Assembly: GCF_009870125.1 (NCBI RefSeq)
Contig: NC_046683.1
Location: 37,835,869-37,899,868 of the forward strand
Source: Drosophila pseudoobscura
Lineage: Eukaryota; Arthropoda; Insecta; Diptera; Drosophilidae
Length of the DNA: 64,000 nucleotides
Direction of reading: 5' to 3'
Part shown: positions 44,983 to 57,960 of the stretch, one piece after another
Layout: each line of letters starts with the position of its first letter
How positions within the stretch are numbered: position 1 is the first letter of the stretch
Made by a program: the position numbers and the translations under genes
Notes under the pieces: model-generated
The model's database searches: none
Told to the model about the DNA's origin: nothing
The model's input: the letters and a program-made list of their open reading frames with translations, nothing else

Positions 44983-46188
44983 TTACTTGACGCCGGACAG
45001 GGAAGCGTCCTGCAAGGCCTGCGCCACACAAGCATCCTCAGAAGCCATTCCTGAAAACAGAGTTCAGAGCTGTACGGATATATTATGAACACTACGGACT
45101 TCACTTCTTACGAACCCATGGACTGGAAAATGGTGATGTCTGACGCTTCGGGATAATGCCCACTGTTGATGACTGATCCCAACTCGGCGGTAATAGGCGC
45201 GGGAAGGCCAATCAACTCGCTTTCGGCATTGGCAAAGCAATCTACATAGACCTGGGCACGTTCGTATATATTTGTCGCCACCTCCGAGTAGTGGTTTTCG
45301 CCTGCGCCCACAGCTGCATGGAAAAAAGGCAAAGCAAATATAAAGCGCTATAAACGAAAGGAACTCAGTGCTTGAAATGCTGGACAAACCATTAATGTGG
45401 ACAGATCCCTCTTCGCGCAGATCTGATGCGAAGATCAGCGGCTCCTTCGAGTAAGTGGCAATGCAAATGACATCGGCGCTTTTCACAGCCTGTTCTGGAT
45501 TGCTGCATACACTAATTTTTGTCTGTCCCGCGCATCCCAGCTCCTGCTTCATCTGCTCGGCTAGCTCAAAGGCCCTGGCAGTGCTGCGATTAAATAGATT
45601 CAATTGCTTCACTTTGAACATGGAACAAAATGCCGATGCGTGCATTTTTCCCTGTACTCCGCAACCAATTATAGCAACCGTTATCTCCCGCTCGTGCTCG
45701 GCGCTAGGGCCAAAACGACGAAAATAGAGGTACTTGGTTGCCACTATTGAGGCAGCCACTGTGCGCCAGGTAGTTACATCTGTGCCAGCCATAATAGCAG
45801 TCAGCTCTCCAGTCTGAATGCTGAAGAGTAAGATGTTTGCATTTATGCTGGGCAGCGGCGGTTCTTGTTGAGGATTAGAACTGAACGATGAAACCACCTT
45901 GCAGGCCAATGTCGAGCGTGTAACGTTGGCCGCATCCCCAACATAGCAATCCGAGGGCAGCGTGAAGTTGCCCACAAAGGCGGGCATCGTGAACAAGAAT
46001 TGGCCCGGATCCTTGCACGCGGTGATGCTCCTCTTTGGCTGGTTCACATAGGCCGCATTAGGAGGACGGTTCTGTGAAGACACAACTGCCTTCAATGCTG
46101 ACTCTACTGCTTCGTTGACAAGCGGCCAGTTGAGGAGACGTCGGACTGTCTCCGCACTATAATATAATGGCGCCGTCTCATTGTTCAT
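44983..46188 (-). CDS. Mu-crystallin/ketimine reductase-like enzyme
   Basis: Three exons on the minus strand: 45390-46188, 45116-45313 and 44983-45050; introns are 76 and 65 bp. The product is 354 residues; human CRYM has 314, the excess lying in an internal insert. It belongs to the ornithine cyclodeaminase/mu-crystallin superfamily: NAD(P)H-dependent reduction of cyclic ketimines, in vertebrates also thyroid-hormone binding, in the cytosol. Visible features: FLFTMPAF (65-72), GELTAIMAGTDVTTWRTVAAS with the conserved Arg142, the Rossmann motif VAIIGCGVQGKMHA (171-184), and SVHINAVGAGENHY (262-275), which spans the first splice junction. Both donors are non-consensus (GTTTGT and GTTCGT), but each preserves the family sequence across the junction (HINAVGAG; FQSMGMASEDA), whereas the better-looking GTAAGA three bases downstream of the second would break it. 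I recall the fly orthologue as X-linked. Confidence 0.9.
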
Positions 46189-46282
46189 TGTAAAAGTGAA
46201 TTATTATGCACTACACCGATCTGTAAATGATTTTCCGACTGTGTGACTTGCAAGTTGCAATAATATAATCATAATAATTAAT

Positions 46283-47003
46283 GAGTTGCTGCTGCGACCG
46301 CAACTCTACATTTATGCCTGATACTTAGTCAATATGGTTCTTCTCCGGCAGACACCGCGTAACATTGAGCGACAAAAAGTGAATGCGAGAGAGACAGAAA
46401 ATCAGCCTGAACGTGTCGTCGGGCTCTGCGTAGCGACCGAAAATTGATATGTTACTTTTGGCTATAATAATAATTCGATCTGATCAAGATTCGGCAATCT
46501 GGTAGATATGGTCATTCTTTATGATTTTAATTTTCCCGTATCTTCAAAATTGTGGATGCCACAGATTTTCGTTCTTTGTGAGGGCGGAAGGAGCTGGGGC
46601 GAAGTTTTGAAATACACTTGTACAGGTTCGATACCATAGGAGTGTAGATACTAAATTTGGTTGCTCTAGCTCTTATAGTCTCTGAGATCTAGGCGCTCAC
46701 TTTTTGCGATAGGCAAAGCCGACCATGAAACGTGTGTGTTAGAGAAGGACAGAGCGAGAGAGAATAAAATTGTTTTCATCATTCTGGCTATATTAATGAT
46801 ACGATCTAGTTCAGATTCTACAGTCTAGAAAAAATATTTGTTTTCTGCGATTCTGCACTTTTGGTTTTCTTATATCTTTCAAATTGGGTATGCCACAGAT
46901 TTTCGTCCTTTGTGGGTGGGCAAAGGGGCGTGGCGAAGTTTTGAAATACACTTGTAACAGTGACATATCACAGATATCTGGATACGCATACGGACGGACG
47001 GAT
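46283..47003 (-). mobile_element. Composite mini-me/DINE-1-like repeat
   Basis: In reverse orientation it begins with the tail segment (GCTGCTGCGACCGCAACTC) and contains two successive copies of the internal block (GCCACAGATTTTCGTTCTTTG at 46559 and GCCACAGATTTTCGTCCTTTG at 46891) plus the CGATCTGATCAAGATTC and CGATCTAGTTCAGATTC segments. It is therefore two overlapping or nested copies rather than one. It ends in a short GGAC tract at about 46991-47000, directly against the ATACC promoter repeat. Confidence 0.75.
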
Positions 47004-47420
47004 ATACCAAAATGTACGGTCTCATTTTCAAAATATACCATAAATATACCTTTATTTAAACACATTGATTTTTGTGTTTTTTTTTATTTTTTAGTATTAA
47101 CAAAAAATTCGAGTGAAACAGCTGCTCACATATCGATATTTTCTATCGCACTTCTGCGTCCTCTCTTCATCATAGAGAGTTGGCGGGAGATTCGAAATGA
47201 AAAACCTGAAAATTATTAAGTTGCTATAGAAATAGAAAACTGAGTATATGTACAGAAGAGGCTGTTTACATATTTTGGGCAAAGTTAGACTAAGCTAACT
47301 TTACTTATAAAAATATACAAACTAGTTACATAAGTATATGAAGATATACAATATAGTAGTTGCCTACAGTTCGATACTTTTCAATAAGTATTATATCGAT
47401 AACTTGGTTGGCGGTATTTC
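47004..47420. promoter_or_regulatory. Housekeeping-promoter-like motif cluster
   Basis: The interval contains the 46-bp ATACC repeat shared with the torsin-like/RPC9 promoter (47004-47049), two DRE boxes (47131-47138 and 47394-47401) and a GGTATTTC string (about 47412), all typical of TATA-less fly promoters. No gene starts convincingly beside it; a 118-codon ATG frame at 47424 has no recognisable domain. It could drive the candidate exons at 48.25 and 51.75 kb. Confidence 0.4.
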
Positions 47421-48251
47421 AAAATGAAATCCATCCAACTATTTTGTACGCATGGCACATGGCACACATTCGGAAAATGTGTTATGATAATAAAAACCAA
47501 TTTTAACGGTTGCATATTTTATCATTTGACATTTTCCCATTCTTCGGAGCGCTCTCGCCTGACGAGAAAGCATTTTCACCGCACGCGAAGGGCAAAACCG
47601 CAGAAAAAGGAAAATCATTTGTTGTACGGTTGTGCACAGCTTCTGTCACTGCCTTATCTCTTTGACAGAAACAATTCTCGCCACTTCAATTCACGGCCGC
47701 AACATTTCGTCTCTCAGCATGAAACTGAGCCACCACCACCTACTTATACCACCGTCACCACATGGAAAACACGAAAGTGAAACCCCTGCAGATGTTGGGT
47801 GCACTTTTCCGCAGCTGCAAGCTGATAGGAAAATTAATTTATGCACCGCCATTGTCTTGTCTGCTCTTTTTCCCAGCTGCTAATTCAAATTTTGACATAA
47901 TTTTATTTGCTATTCGGTTTTCTTCTTCAGCTTGCTTTCTCATTTTTGTCCCTTAAGCCAAGAGGCTTAAATTTCACTTGACTTGACCTTTGTTGCGGTT
48001 GTTCGGTTGGTTGGCATGGTTGTCATGGTTAGGGTTAGGGTTAGGTCCAAGTACCAAGTACCAAGTACCAGTGCCATTTTCAGTTGTATAAAGTTTTGTT
48101 GTGGTTTAGCGGCCTTGGGACCGTGCAATTGGTCGCTGATTTATATTGGCACAAAGGTGCAACAAATCAAAGTCAAACCCCAGTTGCCGTCGCTGACTCA
48201 TGGGCTACCGGCTCCTGCTTCTTCGACCTGTTGGCTCTACTCCTGGGTCCC
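47421..48251. other. Possible 5' leader or spacer
   Basis: There is no recognisable coding sequence. Short tandem repeats occur: TTAGGG x3 (about 48029-48045) and AGTACCA x3 (about 48050-48071). A TTTTCAG acceptor-like site ends at 48083. Confidence 0.4.
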
Positions 48252-51200
48252 ATGCTGGAGCAGCCCAGCCGCAACCAACAGTCGCAGCCGCCAATTCGAA
48301 GTGTTCTGACCTTGTTGCTGGGTAAGTGGCTAGCCATAAATTTTGGTTTTGCGCAAAACCAAAAAACGCCAAAAGAACGCCCCGATTTGATTGCGATTAC
48401 AATTCTAAATCTACGTCCAAAAAGTGAAGTGTCACCAAAACATTGAATACTTTTTCAAGCAACATGGCAAGGGCCAAAATTGAATGAAAAAAAATCTTTT
48501 CTTACCCCGCACTATGGTTCAACGTCCTGTTATCCGGTATAAGTTCCAAAAATGTACACTTTTCACAGGCAAGGATTGAATATACATACATACAATACAT
48601 AAACTGGAATACGTTTCAATTCGATCAGACCACGCCCACCCTCAGCTCCCATGTAACCATATCTTCGTATCTTCATTTTGTTCAAGATGGATAGTAAAGA
48701 AATCCATTTAGAATGTAATCAGAGTCAGCTGCTGAATCCAGCTCGTCATCTTTTTGAAGACGAACAAATCTGCGATCCGTGATTAAGATTTTTCTTCTCA
48801 AAGTTCTTCTGAACAATACGCAATAAACACCTGTGGTAACCAGTACAAAGTGGTGGGACAGTGTTTTAAATAAATGTGAAATAAGTATTATTATTATTAT
48901 TATCAGCTGACTTCATTGTTGGATTGGCTGCTCAACGCCAAAAACTGCCTGAATTTATTTAGAAGGGTTATAGAAGCTTATAGTAGCTTCATTTCAAGCC
49001 GCCTGCCTTCTGCTCCTGCTAACTACAGTATATACATATTAATGAATTGATGGAAACCAAAGAAAGTGCAAAGACCTCTCAGATAGGTAGAATAGCTAGG
49101 AGGAGATTAGGAGATTAGTGGGAAAATAATATGCACTACTTCTTCAATGATTTCAGTGTATAAATAAAAATCAGCACAATTTTGTATTACCGCTACAAAT
49201 GCCAACTTTTCGCTAATTATCGCTCAGAATAGTCAGTAGAATATGCATCTATATTATTGCCAAAGGACCTTTCTTTGCACTAAAATAATAAGTCTTCAAT
49301 AAATTGGGAGTAGACAGAAAGTTATCTTAAGTTAATGATCGAAAACAATTTCAAAGATCACATACATACATACATGCGCAATTGCATGCGAGATCGCTAA
49401 AAGTTTTTGAAAATAAGTCCCATCCGAGTCTGAAATATCAAAATAAAACCACAAAACAGCGCCTGTTCTTTTCTTGACAGATTTATGGATGTACCCTGGA
49501 CGTCAAGGGTATAAAAACTTCGCTGATCGGAAACAAATTTTCTTCATCTAATTTGCTTTTATTTTTGTTGCTTTTGTTTTTGGAGTTTTGTTTTCAAGCT
49601 GCTGCTGAATAGCCAAACAATTTTGTTATTTATGCCATTTTAGCTGGGGGCTTTTGAAATTGTGAATGCAAGTGTAACTGTAACTGTAAACTGTAAACTG
49701 TAAACTGTAAATGTAAATGCAAGTGTAACTGTAGCTCCTCTACACACACACACGCACACACCCTCTGAAAAACAGAACGTTGCGAGGTTGCCACACCTTT
49801 TTGTCGCGTAGAGCATTGGCTTTGGTCGATTTTTTTCCTTTATTTTTACAGTATCTGTTTTTGTTTTAATGCGCGCCCGCACACTTTGTAAACACAGACA
49901 CACATACACAGATATACATAGATAGAAAAAGGAAAGTTGGCAACGCGAAAAACTCGGCTCAGAGCTGAAGTTTTGTAGATCAATCTTGGCTTACTGGGCT
50001 GCTAGCCGCCGGCGGCGACGTCGTCGTCGTCGCTCACTAAAATGTTGTTTGTCCTTGGAGAATGTGGCAAAAAGATAGGAAAAAACTGTAAAACTATAAT
50101 ATACATATGCGAACTGTTACCGTTCATACATATCTGAAGTCGATTATAATTGTGCCGTTATGTTTAGCGTTGGCGCCGCACCCAACGGACTTCAGCACAC
50201 CGCACCACCGCACCACCGCACCTCTGCACCATCGCACCACCTTGCCACCCGCTCCACCAATTAGATTCGATCGGACCAGTATTTTTTTCGTCATTGTAGT
50301 CGGAGTCATTGCAGCCATTACTTTAGTTTTCCTTTGTCTAATGATTTCGATTATTGGTTTGATTTTCCTTTTGTGTAGTTTTTCGTTTCAGCCTTAGTTT
50401 CTGTTCATTGCAACTTCCGTCTTTGTACTTGTGTATCATTGGGCCTAAATTATAGAATAAAAATGTTAAACAGAAGGCAATTCAGGTGGAATTTGATTAA
50501 TTTATTTTGAGGAAGTCTCAGAAGGTGAGAGTATAAAAATTGCCACAAAAGAATGAGCTGTGAAATTTTGTTCCTTTTTTCATAAGTGACAAATATTTTA
50601 CAAAAATTTATTATTATTATTATTATTAGAAATAATGCTTGAATGTATGTACATGTGTACATTTTCTTAAAACTTGAATATAAAATGGTCCTTTAACTTC
50701 CATTAAAAAATTCTAAATTTATTTCGGACATCTTCTATCATAATTCTAATCAAAAGAACAATTTCAAAATAAAAATATTTCATGAATTACCTATATAGAG
50801 CCTCCAGTCTTGATCGAAGCCGCAAAAACTAGTATTCAGATATTTGCGAAAATCTCAGACTCTTACACTGGCTTCCAACACCCACTGGCTGGCTAATCCA
50901 GAGCCTAATATTTCAGCGGCCTATTATTAGCATATTTTAGGCACACCTTGCCCCGTTCGCTGCCAGTCTCGTTTCCATCACGTCCCGATCTTGCCCTGTT
51001 CCACTCGCTCCCAGTCGTTCCAGCAGACATTCGGAACGACTGTTTCGCTTGGGTTTTATCGTGCGGCTGGCGCTTGCCTCGCCAATCAGTGTTGAGCTTT
51101 CGGCCAGAGCTGACGACCTCCCTCCCAAGCCCAATGCTAAAGCCCGTGCTTGACGAACGCCGGCAGCCCAGCTAACTGAGGAGCCAACACAGAGAAGTGT

Positions 51201-51805
51201 AGCTCACTGAACGGGTGTGAAGTGCAGTGCCTTATAAAATAAAATTATCAAATATACTCGTGTTTGTATAGTACGTGGGATTACGATTACGATACATCTG
51301 GAATGTTTGAGTGAAATTTCCCAATGATCAGTGATTTTTGCCAGAGCCATCGACGGATTGTTACTTTCTCGGCTAATGGTTATGTAATGAATTGAATTGT
51401 TGCTAATCGCAACGATTTTGCTTTCAGAACAATTTTTTTTTCACTTATTTTTTTGGTTATGCAAATTGGCCGTGTTTTTCTTGGTGAATTTGGTATTAAT
51501 TACTCATATTTTTGTTGTTCTCGCGCACAGACGGGAAAAATAATATATACTCGTGTATATCTATAAGAACGAGAAACACATTTCTTGTATGCAAATTAAA
51601 TGAGTTGCTTATTGTGCAGTCCGAAGAATCCAAAAGAATATTTTTCGCCCCTTGCAAGTGTACAAAACATACAAAAGTAAAAAGTAATAATAATAATCAC
51701 AGCAGACTCGGTCCCAAAAAAATTCAAAATTGAACCTGTTCTGTTATAGACCTGCGTTGGAGTGGCGGAGGAATCACGCGGCCGTGGGGACACTTTGAGA
51801 TTGAG
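48252..51805 (+). CDS. Candidate start of an unknown gene (two exons, partial)
   Basis: Exon A (48252-48321) opens at an ATG and reads MLEQPSRNQQSQPPIRSV then LTLLL, ending in phase 1 at a perfect donor (GTAAGTGG). Exon B (51750-51805) has a good acceptor (CTGTTCTGTTATAG) and a good donor (GTAAGC). Entered in the matching phase it reads LRWSGGGITRPWGHFEIE after a joined Asp, ending in phase 0. One other phase of exon B contains a stop, so the compatible open phase is informative but not decisive. The frame upstream of the ATG stays open to about 48045, so the real start could be earlier. I recognise no family. Further exons would lie downstream, perhaps beyond the window. The intron would be about 3.4 kb. 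The housekeeping-like motif cluster at 47.0-47.4 kb is a plausible promoter. Confidence 0.3.
48322..51749. other. Non-coding DNA between candidate exons
   Basis: Nothing gene-like otherwise. Contains CTGTAAA repeats (49678-49735), a CA tract (49742-49760), a GTC run (50015-50035), a CACCACCG run (50200-50240) and a TATAAAAA string at 49510-49517. Confidence 0.5.
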
Positions 51806-54800
51806 GTAAGCTGATTTATTTTTATTTTGCTTTCATTATATGCACGCCCGTAATATTGCGTTGAAATACGTCTCTGATAAATAATAGCTTATCAAGCCAT
51901 AGCGAGACTTGTGAACTGAAAGTTATTAGGCGCTTAGCCAGCGAATGACCTGGTTCCACCATTGTTTTACTTATGCATATTAACATCCAACCTAGCTGAT
52001 CTTCTCTCCGATCACTTTGATGCAGTTCTGCAACGCTGGCCTGGCCTGTGCTGTGCTGTGCTGGGTTGGGCTGACCAGCCTGAAACCCTAAAGACGAAAC
52101 AGTAAAACACTTCCGATCCCACTGAACCGCAACCATCTAGACGGTCATCTGAGGTTCATTCAGAACTGAAAGACGACCTTGCCCATGAAAGCACAGAGCT
52201 GGCTGGGTAGCCGCTCTGCTCTTTTCTGTGAGGGTCGGTCTTTGGAGGAAGTCCGGTTGAACTAAAGGATGATTCGTAAGTTAACTGTATTGCGGAATCG
52301 AGGCAAGGCCAAGGCTGTGACTGAAATTGAAAAAAACAATTATAAGGTACAGAGACGGAACATTCTGCTTGCTATTCTTTGCGAGAACTTTCTGAAATAC
52401 TGCATGATTTTGTTCATATGTATATACATCTGTATGTATGTAGGTCTCATATATTCTAGATACTCTAGAAATTTATTTAATAAAATTACCTAAAAGAAAC
52501 AAATTTTATATTGTATTTTGTCAATCAAACATACAAGGAAATATGTATGCATGTTTGTGTATTTTTAAATCATATAAATCATACATATGTAAATAAATTC
52601 TGTAGGAGCAGCAATACTCACAAGTAATAGGACTAGAAACTTTTTTTTGTCATACGTACGTACATAAGGATAAAACAGGGCACACGCTCAAATACTAAAA
52701 GGGAAATCCTTTCTTGATAGGACAATTTGAACGGGATCTCAGCATCTCAGCAAGTAAATTATTAGCAGCAATCTTGATTGATTCAAAAAGTGTACTCACA
52801 CCAAAAGTGGAAATTTAGAACAAATATGTTTGCACACAAATATGTACATATGTATGTATGTGCTTGTGGATGTGATTCTGAGGACTCATCTGAAAATAGT
52901 AGAGAGACTTTAAAGAAACATACTAGCCCAAGACCAATCAAAACCATCCTGGAATACTGGGATACCTAAAGGAATACAAATCAAACTGTCCGATCGAAAT
53001 TTTTGAAAATTTTGAAAATTCTACGAATGCAGAATTCAAGGCAACACACCTTTTCACCTATCTCTCAGTGATAAAGGCCCTGGTCAGTTTCCCAACTTGG
53101 CTTACAAATTATAGTGCTTACTATGAAAGAGAAAAGGGTCCGAGCCATGACTGCGAGTAGGAAACTTTTGTCTCTGGCCTCTCTGCCTGACTCCGAATCC
53201 GACTCCGACTTCAACCCCAGGCCCGGCTCGGAGTCTGGCTGAACAAAATACTAAACAGCTTTTACCTTTGACCCGACCCAGTTTCAGTTCCATATGTCAG
53301 AAAAGAACAGCGTCTGTTGGTAGTCACTCTTCGGTCTGAGCTGCTGCCTGCTGGTGTCGAGTTGTCCCATATGCGAAAAAAGCAAATTGCATTCACATTT
53401 GGGCCTACGCGCTTCATAGCCCACTCGACCGACTGCTGCCTTTGCCAAGTACTCCCAGACGTCTCCTGCGCACTCCAAGGTGGTTGATATTTTTAAAAAT
53501 GTTTAAATGTTTAAATGTTTAAATATAAATATCACATCATTTGATATTTATTCCAAAAAAGATTCTACATTAAATTATACGTATTTGGGTTTCAATCGGT
53601 GCGGCTCTTTGAATATATCAAATATGAAATGTATGCTTGTTTATGAAAAGAACATTGTGCATAGGGTATAGAGACTTGCATGCTCAATACTCTGCAAACG
53701 TTTAGCTGCTCATATAAAGCTATCGGCTCTCTGCTGCTCTCTCCCTCTCTCGAAGATACAATAGATCGAGAGAGGCGGAGGCTCCGCTCTCTTCGGAGAA
53801 GCTGGAGAAGCTCATGCTTGAACGCAAAACTGAGCGAGCTCCCCAGCCATAAGGCGATCGGTACTCTGGAACTGTGGAAATGTGGATTTGCTTTTTGCTG
53901 CCCCAATATTTTTCGGCCGGGAACAAGGAAAAACAGAAATAGTGTCGAATTTTTCTCAGTATTCAGTTGAAGAAATTACTTTAATATGTGATAATGATAA
54001 TGGTGATAAATCATAAAATAGTTATGTAAATACATACATACTGGTGTATCAATATTCGATATCTCAATTCCCTATGGAAGATTTAAAGTTGGAAGAAACA
54101 GTTGAGAGTCAGTGTTATGATTATTTTCTTTTCAAAAGCCCGAAATTACGATTTTTATGAGCTATCGGTGTCGATGAACCAAAGGTGTAACGGTACTTGG
54201 CACGGCCCACACAGTTCTCTATCTAAATGAGAATTATTTTTCGCGATTTTCAGCTTTTGGACTACCAAGAATTTGATCGGTGTGAAACCAGGTGCATCAT
54301 GTGGTGTGGGACAACATACATACGTGTAATACATACATATGTATGTATGACGATGACGATGATTTTAAAGGGTGCAGTCGGACATTAACCAACAAATTAG
54401 CCACTTTATGTGGACAGAGTTCCATGTGCTGGTGAAAGTGATGGCAAACACTTTGGTTCAAACACATTACCGGTTCACGCTCCTATCCAACCCAATACAA
54501 AATGAATGTTTGGTAAGGCCACGGCAAGACTCCTTAGTTCGGAAAACTGGGATTCCATTGTAAATAATTATTTTATGTATGTAGTGCTTATTGTATTAAA
54601 CTTCCTGAACGCGCAGCAGTATCCGCGCTCTAACTTTCAAATTAATTAATATAAACATTGTCTTCCATGTTTAGGTTAGAGATTGGCTTCGTTCCTGATA
54701 TCGCCGTTCCGTTTGGTTGGGAGTCTGGGGGTTCTTTTGTTTGGTTCTCCGATTCTTAGATTTATCCAGCAGTAAGCTGATGGTTGAGTCCACCAATAAG

Positions 54801-57428
54801 TTGTAAAGTTGTAAATATGTACTACATCCGATTATACTATTCGTAAAATCGTGAAAGTTCCTTTGAGGTTCCTCAACTTAAATGAGTTCGGATGAAATGG
54901 CTTAATGCGTGTAAACTTAATGGTTATCTTAATGTTTAATACTAGAGTAATAAATTTGGGATTTTCTGTACGATGCATATACAGACATATGAACATACAT
55001 ACATGCATATACATATGTATGTATGGTGTTTGTCATAAGATATTACATACACTAGTTTGCTTAGTATCTCGCGAGTATCCATTTCTTTTGGCTTTCATCC
55101 AGATTATACGGCATGCTGTTCAATTGAAACTTTTGTAAATTTACTTTCTGTGATTGTTGAGGCAGTTTCTGTTGCTCTTGCTGTTTCTTTTACCCCTTTT
55201 GTTGTTTCTGTTTCTGGTTGGCTTTGGCTTTCGTACATTTCGTATATCTGTGTGTCGCTGGCTCACTTTGGCAGCTTTCTTGCATAATAAACAAGATCAG
55301 CGCGGCATACAATGTGCAACATTAGGCCAATGTTGGTACGTGGACACTGGAACGGCTGAACGGAGTGCAGTGTGGCAGTGTGGCAGTTTGGCTGTGTGGC
55401 TGTGTGGCTGTGTGGCTGAGTGGCTGTGTGGAGTGGGGCATGGGGACAATCACGGACAACGGGCGCTAAGCCGAAAAGACAGCCGAAGCAGTGGCTACTT
55501 TTGCTCTCGTTTCGACTGCTTTGTGGCAACTGCGTGAGGCGCATGGGTAACTGGATAGCTTGGACAGCTTCCCGTTCCCGTTCCCGTTCCCATTTCCCCT
55601 CTTCCTCTCCCGACCTCTCTCTCTCTCTCTCTTAGGTCTCTCTCTGCAGGTCTCTTGCCGTGTTCGCTATAAACCTGCTACCACAAAAAAAAAAAACAAC
55701 AAGAAATCGAAAATAAATCAGTCAGCCCCGCAAAAGTTTGCAAACTTTTTAATCTGTGCTGCTGCAGCGGCTTCCCCAAAAAAGTGTTGTTCCATTTCGG
55801 AGATCGGCGAACCCTTTCTGGCATTTTATAGGATCTGCATATGTATGTATGTACGTATGTGCTGGTGTTGGAGCCATAGTAGAACCTCGGTGTGCCGATT
55901 AGCGATTTACCTATGGAATAGCCCCATTCGGCATCTGAGCTGATGAGCACTGCTGACGGTTGCAAGGGGAAGGGGCGCATACACAATTTGCTTCTCTTGT
56001 AAATGCGGACGCGTGGCACGAGTCGAGACCAAGTCCCAGGGCAGCCATAATTGCCCCTCACTTCGTTGATGGCGCACTCACACACACTCACACACACCAA
56101 CATACAAACACTGTGGAAAAGGTTCCATCAATGCAGCATAGCCGGGGACCTCGAGTCAACAGCGACACCAACAACGAGACCGAGACAGAGACCGAGACAG
56201 AGACAGAGACAGAGCCAGAAACTCTCGAGCGGTGGCGAGTCCAACTGCAAATTCGTGCCCAGCGATCTGCATTGTTTGGCAAATTTGTAAGCGAAAAGTT
56301 ATTGCAAACTGTTTTCTTGCGCTTTTGCTTACGCTTATGCCCGTGCATCAGTGCTCGCACTGGTATCGTACTGAAGCTGGTGCTGTTTCTGTGGCTGCTC
56401 CTGTAGCCGCTCGGCTGTGCCCCTCGGCTGCTTTTGCTCCTCTGCCCGCCGACAGCTTCTTGTATATAATTATGCCGAGAGCCTCAAGCCCCGGACACCT
56501 TGGCCATGTTTATCTTATGGCAACTGGCGACTGCCAACTGACGACTGCAATGGCCAGTTGTCTATCTCTGCCACATACTCGTTTATGCTTCGCCCACATG
56601 CCACATGCCACATGCCACATGCCACCTCCACCGCCAGCCGAGACAGTGTGGAGTGCTCACATCACCGAAATGCCACTGCAACATGACGAAGTACCACACC
56701 AGATTCAAGCTGATCTGCTACGATGCCAAATGAGCAGAAGCAACAGTTGAAGCAGTGACAAAAGGAACAAATAAAACAGAAAACAGCAGGAAAGGTAGAG
56801 TTATCTGGGACCAAAACTGTAGATCTGTGGACCCTTTCATCTCGATCAACCGATGTATTGGAAAAACGTGTGACAGGAGTGTGATATTTAAAATCACATT
56901 TTCTAAATAGAGATTCGGTCGCGTAGTTCAAAAAATGTGATCATTCAAGTGCAATCAGCATTTTCCAATCTATTGTGGCTTGTACATATAAAACTAGCCA
57001 ATAAAATATGGACTGTGGAGTAGGGGACTACATATGTACATAGTAGTAGACTACGATATCGACTCAGCTGATATGCTGATATGATTATGTTATGAGGCGA
57101 CAACTAGCTGAAATCATAGTGGTTGGATGTGGGTGCACGAACATTTTCCGATCTGCCAGATTCCAGATCCCCTAAAGTTTCTTTCTTACATTTTAGGAGC
57201 GAAGTGAGTTACCCAATTTGCGAGACCAAAGACAATTCTCAATGCAAATTTCCATCCGCCCACATTTTCGGTGAAGCGTCATCATTTATGGATCGCACCC
57301 GTTTGGGCGAAAACATCAAAGGGTGTCCGACTGCAGACTCCGAGTCGCTGTGCAGGAGCGACTTGGCGTTTCTACAAAGCAAACAGAATTAAAAAGTCGA
57401 ATTAAAGCAAGCAGCCATGTCCAGCTAA
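51806..57428. other. Non-coding, tandem-repeat-rich DNA
   Basis: No supportable gene. TACATATGTA tracts occur near 52417-52443, 52845-52862, 54316-54348, 54985-55025 and 55840-55860. Other repeats: ATGTTTAA x3 (53498-53523), TGTGGC-type (55372-55435), CT tract (55612-55632), GAGACA-type (56180-56215) and CACATGC x4 (56597-56623). Open frames across 55.9-56.8 kb reflect low stop density in repeat-rich sequence. Confidence 0.5.
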
Positions 57429-57928
57429 ATGAACCTTGGCAAGAATTTCCATGGCGCAACAGCAGCAGAGGCCATCAGCCAGCAAACATCCACAGACAAC
57501 CACGAACAACCACTCAAGCGCGTTATTTGGTTTATCGATTCTAGTCAGTGGTGCTGTGGTGCTGTGCTGCTGTTGTTGTTTCTGCCAGTGTTTTGCAATT
57601 GCATTTTACACCGCATTGAGTCTTGGCTTTTGTTTTCCACAAAAGCCCTGCTCCGAGCAGTTCCGATCAGCCATAAGGGGAGCCACACACACGGCTCTCC
57701 TTCTCCTTCTCCTTCGCCTTCTCCTACTCATGAGTCACACAATCTGGAGCAACAGCGCCGAGAGCAACGAGATCGGATCGGATCGGCTGGGTCTCTCGTA
57801 TGTGGAACGCCCACTGGGTGTGGAGACGTCCGCTGCTGGATGGCCGTGCCTTCGAATCGGCGAAACGATTTGCTTTTGATTTGCTTTGGCAGCTTTTCAT
57901 TTACATTTACTGATGACAGTATCAGCAG

Positions 57929-57960
<32 letters not shown>

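Noticed and set aside
48029-48045. TTAGGG repeats resembling vertebrate telomere sequence
   Set aside because: There are only three units; flies do not use this repeat at telomeres, and it is one of many short local slippage repeats.
56232-56750. 172-codon plus-strand frame
   Set aside because: It begins at GTG, overlaps open frames in other phases, and includes CACATGC repeat translation; no domain is recognised.
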